A stretch of DNA of 64,000 bases from Puniceicoccaceae bacterium (lineage in GTDB: Bacteria > Verrucomicrobiota > Verrucomicrobiia > Opitutales > Coraliomargaritaceae): the NCBI GenBank assembly GCA_902603705.1, contig CACKVQ010000004.1, positions 1 through 64,000 on the forward strand. Reading direction: 5' to 3'. Position 1 is the stretch's first letter. Every line of letters starts with the position of its first letter. The notes beneath the pieces are model-generated. The model worked only from the letters and a program-made list of their open reading frames with translations. It was not told where the DNA came from and did not search any database. Below, piece after piece: positions 57,953-64,000 of the stretch. A program made the translations under genes and the position numbers.

Positions 57953-60265
57953 ATGCGAGAGGGCCCAAAAAGTAACAGAACTGCTATTATAGTAGGCGCC
58001 GGCTTCGGAGGAATTGCTACGGCCCTACGCTTGCGTAGACTAGGTTACGAAGTTACTGTAATTGATAACAACAGTCGAGCTGGTGGGCGTGCACAGGTCT
58101 ACGAGATAGATGGCTTTAAATTTGATGCGGGGCCTACTGTTATAACCGCGCCTTTCTTATTTGACGAACTCTTTGATCTGTTTGGGAAAGATCGAAAAGA
58201 CTATGTAGAGTTCTTGCCAGTAGAGCCTTGGTACCGCTTTGAATTCTCTGACGGATCTAAACTCGATTATGGCGGAAGCCTAGAAGACACTATTGTTGAG
58301 ATCGATCGTCTTTCGCGCGGGGAAGGAAGGGGATATGAGCGCCTAGTTAATTTCTCAAAGGCGATCTTTAAAATAGGCTTTGAAAAACTATCGGATCAAC
58401 CATTCCACAAATTCTGGATCATGGTCCAGCAGGTTCCTGCACTAATTGCTCTTAAAAGTTATCTTCCGGTTTACTCGCTAGTCTCGAAATTCCTCAAAGA
58501 TGAGCGACTAAGAAGAGCATTTAGTATTCACCCATTGCTAGTGGGTGGTAACCCCATGAATACTACTTCAATTTATTGCCTTATACACTATTTAGAAAGA
58601 AAGTGGGGGGTATGGTTTCCGAGAGGTGGAACTGGCTCATTAGTAGACGCATTGGTCAAGTTAATGCATGAGCAGGGCATCCAACTAGAGCTTAACAGTA
58701 GCGCCAGTAAGGTTCTAGTAGAGGATCATAAGGCAGTTGGGATACGTAAGAAAAACGGAAAAGAAAAGCGCGCTGATCTTGTCATTTTTGATGCAGACCC
58801 AGCAAAGGTATACCGAAAATTAATCGACGAAAAATATCGCAAAAAATGGACTAATCGACGCATCGATGGGCTGGCATATTCGATGGGTCTTTTTGTTTGG
58901 TATTTTGGCACTAGCCGCTCTTACCCAGAAGTGAAACACCATACTATAATAATGGGGGAGACTTTTAAAGAGCTACTGGAGGAAATCTATGACCAAAAAG
59001 TGCTTTCTGATAATCTAAGTCTATATCTCCATCGTCCTGCAGCTACTGACCCAGCTATGGCCCCTGATGGTGGTGATGCGTTTTATGTACTAGCGCCTGT
59101 GCCAAACAAAAAGGCTAGCATTGACTGGAGCAAGGCAGGCGAACGAATAAGAATTCAGGTAGAGCAGCAGCTAGAGAATACTCTATTACCAGGGCTGCGC
59201 GATTGTACAGAAGTCTCTCATTTCGTCACTCCAGATGACTTTGAAGGCAAATTCAATACCTTGTGGGGATGTGGATTTTCAATTGCACCACTATTTACAC
59301 AATCGGCTTGGTTTCGCTTTCACAATAAATCAGAAGAACTCGAAAATCTCTATTTTTGTGGTGCAGGCACACATCCAGGTGCAGGAGTGCCTGGGGTTGT
59401 TGCCTCAGCCCGAGTCATAGAGAAACTTGTACCTGCATCCAGGAACGACAGCATGAGCGATTTAAAAGCACTTTTTAAATCGAAGAGTAGGACTTTTTCG
59501 CTCGCATCATTCCTTCTTCCTAAAGCTCAGTCTGATGCAGTTTTTAGGCTGTATTTCGTATGTAGGAGTTTAGATGATTGGGCAGATGAGGGTATTACAG
59601 ATAAACTTAATGATGCGATGTATGCATGGATGCAAAACCAGCCTCATGCCATATTAGACCATTACCGTTTCCTTCAAGCTAGATGGAACCTCGACAACAA
59701 GCCACTGACTGAACTTATGCAAGCTATGCTCGCAGAGCAGGAAGGAGTAAGGATTCAATCAGAAGAAAAACTACTTGAATACTGTTACGGAGTGGCAGGC
59801 ACCATTGGTCTGATGCTGTGCGCTATTTTTGGCGTTAAAGATAAGGAAGCACTTGAGCATGCAAAAAATTTAGGGATTGCTATGCAGCTAACCAATATTT
59901 GCCGCGATGTACGCGAAGATGCCGAAAATGATAGGATTTATTTACCTGCTAGTTTATTTGAAGGTGGTATTAGCACCTCTGATTTGCTATCGGATAACGC
60001 TGACAAACGGGACAAGACCATTGCTGCTAAAGAAAGTTTACTTCAATTAGCTGACGACTTGTATGCGAGTTCAGAAGCAGGCATCAAACACCTTCCATTT
60101 AGAATACGGATCGTAGTTCGGTGGGCTGCAAGAATGTACCGTGAGATTGGTACTGTGATTCGTAGAAATCCGAATCATTTTCAGGAAGACCGCGCCGTAG
60201 TTAAGCGACCTAAGAAAATGTATTTTTTAATTCAGTGCCTCGCGCGCTCACTTTTTTCGAAGTAG
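57953..60265 (+). CDS. Phytoene desaturase-phytoene synthase fusion (CrtI-CrtB)
   Basis: A single 770-codon frame encodes two enzymes. Residues about 10-495 are a CrtI-type desaturase: the FAD motif IIVGAGFGGIATALRL, FDAGPTVITAP, and the C-terminal YFCGAGTHPGAGVPGVV (about 467-481). Residues about 501-770 are a squalene/phytoene synthase: first motif DDWAD (541-545), second motif in NICRDVREDAEND (Asp652, Asp656), then RIYLP. Usually these are separate genes. A Met at 501 (ATG 59453) preceded by AGGA 8 bp upstream could allow separate CrtB synthesis. Together they would turn GGPP into lycopene. crtY follows after 3 bp. Confidence 0.92.
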   Translation: MREGPKSNRTAIIVGAGFGGIATALRLRRLGYEVTVIDNNSRAGGRAQVYEIDGFKFDAGPTVITAPFLFDELFDLFGKDRKDYVEFLPVEPWYRFEFSDGSKLDYGGSLEDTIVEIDRLSRGEGRGYERLVNFSKAIFKIGFEKLSDQPFHKFWIMVQQVPALIALKSYLPVYSLVSKFLKDERLRRAFSIHPLLVGGNPMNTTSIYCLIHYLERKWGVWFPRGGTGSLVDALVKLMHEQGIQLELNSSASKVLVEDHKAVGIRKKNGKEKRADLVIFDADPAKVYRKLIDEKYRKKWTNRRIDGLAYSMGLFVWYFGTSRSYPEVKHHTIIMGETFKELLEEIYDQKVLSDNLSLYLHRPAATDPAMAPDGGDAFYVLAPVPNKKASIDWSKAGERIRIQVEQQLENTLLPGLRDCTEVSHFVTPDDFEGKFNTLWGCGFSIAPLFTQSAWFRFHNKSEELENLYFCGAGTHPGAGVPGVVASARVIEKLVPASRNDSMSDLKALFKSKSRTFSLASFLLPKAQSDAVFRLYFVCRSLDDWADEGITDKLNDAMYAWMQNQPHAILDHYRFLQARWNLDNKPLTELMQAMLAEQEGVRIQSEEKLLEYCYGVAGTIGLMLCAIFGVKDKEALEHAKNLGIAMQLTNICRDVREDAENDRIYLPASLFEGGISTSDLLSDNADKRDKTIAAKESLLQLADDLYASSEAGIKHLPFRIRIVVRWAARMYREIGTVIRRNPNHFQEDRAVVKRPKKMYFLIQCLARSLFSK

Positions 60266-60268
60266 CTA

Positions 60269-60967
60269 ATGACCTACCTTGAATTCCTGATCATCTTTAT
60301 TTGCGCACCACTGCTACTCACGCTGTGCGGGAAAAGCCTACTTAAACCAGTAGGAAAATTTGAGTATTTCCCGATTACTCTAATGGGCATCATTGCCTTG
60401 GTCTACACTACTCCCTGGGATAATTACTTAATTATGCGCGGTGTGTGGACCTATCCAGCCGGCGTTGTAACTGGGGTCTTAGGATATGTGCCTATTGAAG
60501 AATATTTTTTTATGTTACTTCAGACTGTATTCGCTGGTGTGCTGTGGACTTCACTGGTCCCGCACATTAAATACGCTAAGCTTAGATTTTCGTATCCTGG
60601 ACTAATTTTGGCTCTTTTGGTCGGGCTTTTCGGCGCACTGTGCCTATGCTATGGATCCGGGACCTACTTAGGGCTAATTCTAGTATGGGCCTGCCCTCCA
60701 CTTGCTCTACAGTGGGGGCTAGGATCACAGGTACTAATTAGATCTTTTAAAACTTGGGCGGCCCTATGGATTTGTTTCTCAGTTTATCTGTGTATTGCTG
60801 ATTCTTATGCTATATCTGCGAGCATTTGGTCCATTACCGCAGCCACACGTACGGGTATAGGAGTCGGGCATTTACCAATAGAAGAAATATTATTTTTCTC
60901 TCTTACTAATTTGTTTGTTCTGCAAGGGCTGTGTCTGTGGCGTGCTTGGCGAGGGAATCTATCATGA
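60269..60967 (+). CDS. Lycopene cyclase, CrtYcd type
   Basis: This membrane protein forms the beta-ionone rings of beta-carotene. The 232-aa protein consists of two copies of the three-helix lycopene-cyclase domain found in CrtYc/CrtYd, archaeal and fungal (CrtYB/CarRA) cyclases. The repeated motif PxEE appears as GYVPIEEYFFMLLQ and GHLPIEEILFFSL, and PWDNYLIMRGVW is diagnostic. It is unrelated to the FAD-type CrtY/CrtL. It starts 3 bp after crtIB, and its stop overlaps blh as ATGA. Confidence 0.9.
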   Translation: MTYLEFLIIFICAPLLLTLCGKSLLKPVGKFEYFPITLMGIIALVYTTPWDNYLIMRGVWTYPAGVVTGVLGYVPIEEYFFMLLQTVFAGVLWTSLVPHIKYAKLRFSYPGLILALLVGLFGALCLCYGSGTYLGLILVWACPPLALQWGLGSQVLIRSFKTWAALWICFSVYLCIADSYAISASIWSITAATRTGIGVGHLPIEEILFFSLTNLFVLQGLCLWRAWRGNLS

Positions 60968-62016
60968 AGTGGATCGAATGGCGCCCAGTTCCAGTCACGT
61001 CTACAGCTGTGAATATTATCCCAGAGAAATATTCGTGGGGATTAATCATCTTAAGTTTATTGTTTTTTTTACCCCTAGCAATACTAGGTACGATGAGTGC
61101 AGGATGGCCCATCTATCTACAGTTACTACCGCTTTTTATCAGCCTTTTTATTTTTGGAATGCCACACGGCGGCGCGGATCATTTACTATTATGGGGAATG
61201 TTAAAGAATGACTCCTGGTCTGGGCGCACAGTTAGTATCACCTTGTATACTTTAGCGGCGCTAATTTATCTAATCTTTTGGAAAATCTACCCACTAGGAG
61301 CCGCTCTCTTTTTCCTCGGCTTAACAATTTTTCATTGGGGCCAGGGAGACCGATATATTTCGCTTCAACTTCATAGAGCAAATTACCTCACCCGCTCTAA
61401 AATACTCAGCTCTCTTCACATACTTAACAGAGGGAGCATACCAATCCTTGTGCCTGGATTTCTGGGAAACGAAACTTATCGAGGTGTCATAGAGGCCTTA
61501 GTAAGTAGTAGTGGAAGACTAAGCTACCATGCGCACTGGGTCACAAATAACTCCATCTTATTCCTCCTGATCCCGCTCGGATTATTCGCTCTATACAACG
61601 TATGTTCTTTGGGTCTGATTGAAAAGTCAGAGGAAAAGTCGCTGTGGATTGATAGAACAGAAGGTTTAATTCTACTGATTTGGTTTTTATTTATACCTCC
61701 CTTGTGGGCGATCGGGTGCTACTTTGTATTTTGGCACAGCCTACGTCATACTCTTAGGATATTATGGACAGACCAACTAGGCAGTCAGTTAATCGAAACG
61801 GGAAAATTCGTTAGATTAAAGATTCGCTGGCTCGAGCTAACTAGTCTGATGACTGTAATAGCGCTCATCGGTATGTGGGCTGCCTTTGACATGTCTTTTT
61901 CTTTACGAGGGATAGAATTAGGTTGGCTAGCTAAAGCCTTAATTGGAATATCGGTATTAACACTGCCGCATACTATTGTGGTGTGTTTTATGGATCGTTT
62001 GCAGATCCGCTCTTAG
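60964..62016 (+). CDS. blh: Beta-carotene 15,15'-dioxygenase (Brp/Blh family)
   Basis: Blh cleaves beta-carotene into two retinal molecules, the chromophore of the rhodopsin. From the ATG at 60964 (MKWIEWRPVPV) it is 350 aa and its start overlaps the lycopene cyclase stop (ATGA). The frame extends 11 codons upstream but only inside that gene. Conserved histidine motifs are visible as FGMPHGGADHLL, IFHWGQGD and FWHSLRHT, set among about eight to ten membrane segments. The operon therefore ends with retinal formation; no ketolase or hydroxylase gene is present. Confidence 0.92.
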   Translation: MKWIEWRPVPVTSTAVNIIPEKYSWGLIILSLLFFLPLAILGTMSAGWPIYLQLLPLFISLFIFGMPHGGADHLLLWGMLKNDSWSGRTVSITLYTLAALIYLIFWKIYPLGAALFFLGLTIFHWGQGDRYISLQLHRANYLTRSKILSSLHILNRGSIPILVPGFLGNETYRGVIEALVSSSGRLSYHAHWVTNNSILFLLIPLGLFALYNVCSLGLIEKSEEKSLWIDRTEGLILLIWFLFIPPLWAIGCYFVFWHSLRHTLRILWTDQLGSQLIETGKFVRLKIRWLELTSLMTVIALIGMWAAFDMSFSLRGIELGWLAKALIGISVLTLPHTIVVCFMDRLQIRS

Positions 62017-62184
62017 TAGAGCGTATATGTAAGGAAATTTGCGAAGTCGCCTTCTAATATTTGGTCACCTTCAAAACAAAAAATTACTCATAAATTTTTC
62101 ATCACAGTTGTTTGACGAGAGCTTAATATATTTTATTATTAATATTTAAATTCAAAAAAGTATTTTTGAAAGTTGTAATTTGTA

Positions 62185-62655
62185 ATGGCACGCGCATCAG
62201 AAAATATCGTAAAAATTCTTAGACGGACTGCTAAATCTATCGAATCAAGCTCTAAGTATGCATGGGGACATGTGGGCATGTGTAATTGTGGGCATCTTAT
62301 TCAGTCTGTTACTGCTCTATCCTCTTCCCAAATAATACGTAAAGCCCAGAAGTGCTACCTAGATGAGTGGTCCGAGTATGCTAATGATTATTGTAGTACC
62401 ACTGGCTCACACGTAGACGACTTGATCAATACGCTGATAAAAGAAGGATTTGCTAGCGATGACATACATCACATCGAATACTTGTCGGATAAGAGTGTTT
62501 TGCATGCTCTTCCAAGTGGTTTCCGCTACCTCCAAAAAAACAATAAGTATGATGTCGCTTTGTACATGCGCACTTGGGCAGGTTTGCTTGAACTCGAACT
62601 CAAAGAGAAATCGAAAAAGTTAAAGGTTAATAAAGAAGCTCTGACGCTTAACTAG
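62185..62655 (+). CDS. Conserved-looking protein with CNCGH motif, function unknown
   Basis: A soluble 156-aa protein with no signal peptide. The N-terminal part has KYAWGHVGMCNCGHLIQSVT (Cys33, Cys35, His37), and the middle has EYANDYCSTTGSHVDDLINTLIKEGF, then HHIEYLSDKSVLHAL. From memory, similar proteins occur in Bacteroidota and other marine bacteria without an assigned role; I cannot verify this here. The Cys/His residues could bind a metal. It lies 168 bp after blh on the same strand, so it may or may not belong to the rhodopsin operon. Confidence 0.7.
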   Translation: MARASENIVKILRRTAKSIESSSKYAWGHVGMCNCGHLIQSVTALSSSQIIRKAQKCYLDEWSEYANDYCSTTGSHVDDLINTLIKEGFASDDIHHIEYLSDKSVLHALPSGFRYLQKNNKYDVALYMRTWAGLLELELKEKSKKLKVNKEALTLN

Positions 62656-62694
62656 CTCTAATTCAATAAGGCGTGCACCGCAAGTAGTTTATCT

Positions 62695-63462
62695 TTACTC
62701 CTGCGGAATGGAAAAGAGGAAGTACTGCTTGTCTTCATCCATTGTCTTTGGGATGCTGATCATACCACTCTCATCTTTAGTCCATGTCGACATATCTCCA
62801 CTTCGCTCAACCTGTAGACGAAGATTTGCTTGTCCGTTAGAAATTTCTATAAGTGTCGATCTTGGCTCATCCTCGAAATTTTTAGGTATAGAAATGCAAA
62901 AGAATTGCTTCTCTCTATCGATTGACATCGAAATGTCTATCAAACTATATTCATGCTTAGTCCACGTCGACATATCTTCACTTCGCTCGATCTGGAGTAG
63001 AAGGTTTGCTTGGCTATTGGAAATTTCTAAATGTGTCGATGCTAGTCGACCCTCAATAGTTTGAGGAGATATTAGCTCTAATAGGGCGCTAAAGTCATTA
63101 TTCGAATCGGAGCCTACGGCGACCACATCTCCGTCGCCGAGACCATCACCGCTTGTATTGTATAAATTAGGATTGGTTTCGTAAATTATCAATTCCTCGT
63201 AGTTTGTGAGGCCATCTTCATCAGGGTCAGACAAATCGGGAATAAAGTTAGCGGTTATAGAAAGATCTTGGCTCATTATAACAACAAGTGGGTTAGGATT
63301 GCCACTGGCGTCGCCAGACCAACGGTCAAATACATATCCTGGCACCGCACTAGTAGTAACTGTGGCCTCAGTGCCATCTAAATAGCTGCCAGCGCTACTT
63401 ACGCTACCGCGTTCGGTGTGCGAGACACTGAAATTTAGCTCCCAAAGCGGCCGACCGAATGC
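62695..63462 (-). pseudogene. 5'-truncated InlB-repeat/TSP3-like surface protein fragment
   Basis: The open frame runs 256 codons from just after a TAG at 63465-63463 to the stop at 62695, but no ATG, GTG or TTG occurs in its first 39 codons. Those codons encode the start of an InlB B-repeat-type domain (FSVSHTERGSVSSAGSYLDG, VPGYVFDRWSGD), so the true beginning has been lost. Next is a calcium-binding TSP3-like stretch (DPDEDGLTNYEE), then two copies of a beta-rich module containing QANLxLQxERSxDMSTWTK. It ends 10 bp from tRNA-Arg. A GTG at 63345 gives a 216-aa ORF but starts inside the domain. Confidence 0.6.
62771..63040. repeat. Internal 90-bp duplication, 180-bp spacing
   Basis: 62771-62860 and 62951-63040 match at 74 of 90 positions by hand count, and both are in the same codon frame. 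They encode the duplicated modules of the truncated surface protein. The spacing is exactly 60 codons. Confidence 0.85.
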
Positions 63463-63472
63463 CTATCCAAAC

Positions 63473-63549
63473 TGGCAAGGGCGGAGGGATTCGAACCCCC
63501 GACCGTCGGTTTAGAAAACCGATGCTCTATCCAACTGAGCTACACCCTC
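63473..63549 (-). tRNA. tRNA-Arg (TCT anticodon)
   Basis: The minus strand folds into a complete cloverleaf. The acceptor stem GAGGGTG pairs with CGCCCTT through one G-U at the first position and one T-G. The D stem is GCTC/GAGC, the anticodon stem TCGGT/ACCGA has loop TTTCTAA (anticodon TCT, reading AGA), and the T arm is GGGGG-TTCGAAT-CCCTC. The discriminator is G, and the 3' CCA is encoded. Length is 77 with CCA. Confidence 0.95.
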
Positions 63550-63620
63550 AACAATACCCAATTAAGTTGGGAAAAGATTTAAAACTAGCAAGACATTCCA
63601 CAAATCCCCATAGCGTGTGC

Positions 63621-63650
63621 AAAGAAAAGCCCCACCATTAGGTGAGGGCT
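63621..63650 (-). terminator. Intrinsic terminator of tsf
   Basis: An 8-bp stem with one bulged base (GCCCCACC with GGTGAGGGC, positions 63629-63649) has an ATTA loop. On the minus strand it is followed by TTTTCTTT. It lies 27 bp downstream of the tsf stop. Confidence 0.8.
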
Positions 63651-63677
63651 CTGGTAATAAATAAGTAGAGCTAAGAA

Positions 63678-64000
63678 TTAAGCGCCGACTTGGAAACGAG
63701 CGAAGCGCTTGATCTGCATATTCTCGCCCATCTTGGCGATCATTGCAGTTAACAACTCTTGAACCGTTAGATCCGGATTTTTGACGAATGCTTGCTCTAG
63801 CAAACAAGACTCGCTTAAGAATTTATTAAGCTTTCCTTCGACAATCTTTTCAATCGCAGCAGCGGGCTTACCTTCGGCTTGCCCTTCTGCTACTTTACGC
63901 TCGGCGGCGAGAACCTCAGGATCGATGCTATCGCGGGAAACACACGCTGGGTTCGCTGCCGCAACATGCATAGCAATATCTTTAACAAACTGTTTAAAAT
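63678..64000 (-). CDS. tsf: Elongation factor Ts, C-terminal part (runs off the window)
   Basis: EF-Ts exchanges GDP for GTP on EF-Tu. Only the C-terminal 107 or so residues are in the window; the frame continues through the right edge. Visible family features are FVKDIAMHVAAANP, RKVAEGQAEGKP, EKIVEGKLNKFLSE and SCLLEQAFVKNPDLTV, and the ending IKRFARFQVGA. A terminator follows. rpsB would be expected just beyond the window. Confidence 0.93.
   Translation of the reverse strand, partial: FKQFVKDIAMHVAAANPACVSRDSIDPEVLAAERKVAEGQAEGKPAAAIEKIVEGKLNKFLSESCLLEQAFVKNPDLTVQELLTAMIAKMGENMQIKRFARFQVGA

Noticed and set aside
60915-61211. 98-codon + strand ORF across the lycopene cyclase/blh junction
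   Set aside because: Alternative frame over two well-supported genes that overlap by ATGA.
62016-62184. Terminator after blh
   Set aside because: No GC-rich hairpin followed by a T-run was found, so operon end is left open.

Overview
The window looks like chromosomal DNA of a moderately AT-rich, diderm, free-living bacterium. The most likely source is a planktonic marine member of Verrucomicrobiota (Opitutae/Puniceicoccales-like). This assignment is an inference from gene content: LPS-export genes, a type II secretion locus, an exopolysaccharide exporter with a Gly/Tyr-rich Wzc, a divergent FtsZ beside FtsA, secreted InlB-repeat/TSP3-type protein debris, and a proteorhodopsin with its own retinal pathway. 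No 16S rRNA gene is present to confirm it. There is no phage, insertion sequence or CRISPR array.

Layout. 162-3609 (+): mnmA, xth, thiL, tsaE. 3682-11312 (+): a tightly packed type II secretion locus (gspG-H-I-J-K-L-M-D and a GspC-like protein) without gspE or gspF. 11397-15261 (-): trpD, glmM and a TPR protein. 15389-20756: uppP (+) facing a three-gene exopolysaccharide export operon (-; outer-membrane barrel, Wza-like, Wzc-like). 21007-26011: membrane-anchored TPR protein, CorC-type CBS protein, hisC, and an RmlD-like SDR. 26012-26818: an 807-bp stretch with no intact gene and a probable gene relic. 26819-35108 (-): purH, metG, a secreted endonuclease/exonuclease/phosphatase-fold protein, menB, a broken small ORF, and glgB. 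35145-40782 (+): tsaB, alr, lptD-like, scpA, a tail-anchored small protein, trxA. 41043-46910: NYN RNase, cysteine-less FmdB-like protein, OstA/LptA-like protein, aspS, a small membrane protein, and a Fur-family regulator. 47033-51488 (-): ftsA-ftsZ-lolC-lolD. 51703-55715 (-): dnaK-groES-groEL with a clear terminator. 56199-62016 (+): the rhodopsin/retinal operon. 62185-64000: a conserved-looking small protein, a 5'-truncated InlB-repeat gene abutting tRNA-Arg(TCT), and the end of tsf.

The most interesting region is 55,837-62,016. A proteorhodopsin carrying the D-T-E proton-pump residues and glutamine at the blue-tuning position is followed within 12 bp by a polyprenyl diphosphate synthase. 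Next come a single-polypeptide phytoene desaturase-phytoene synthase (CrtI-CrtB) fusion, a CrtYcd-type lycopene cyclase (3 bp later) and a Blh beta-carotene dioxygenase (overlapping ATGA). Together these lead from prenyl diphosphates to retinal and the pump that uses it. The I-B-Y order recalls the thraustochytrid CrtIBY tri-fusion. Upstream, a consensus -10 box precedes a compact two-helix RNA fold with a GNRA loop in the predicted 5' leader of the rhodopsin transcript, which I cannot assign to a known riboswitch class.

Other notable points are the ftsA-ftsZ-lolC-lolD arrangement, an LptD with no cysteines, an FmdB-family protein that has lost its zinc ligands, an in-frame stop inside an otherwise coding-like small ORF between glgB and menB, and an internally duplicated protein fragment with no start codon beside tRNA-Arg.
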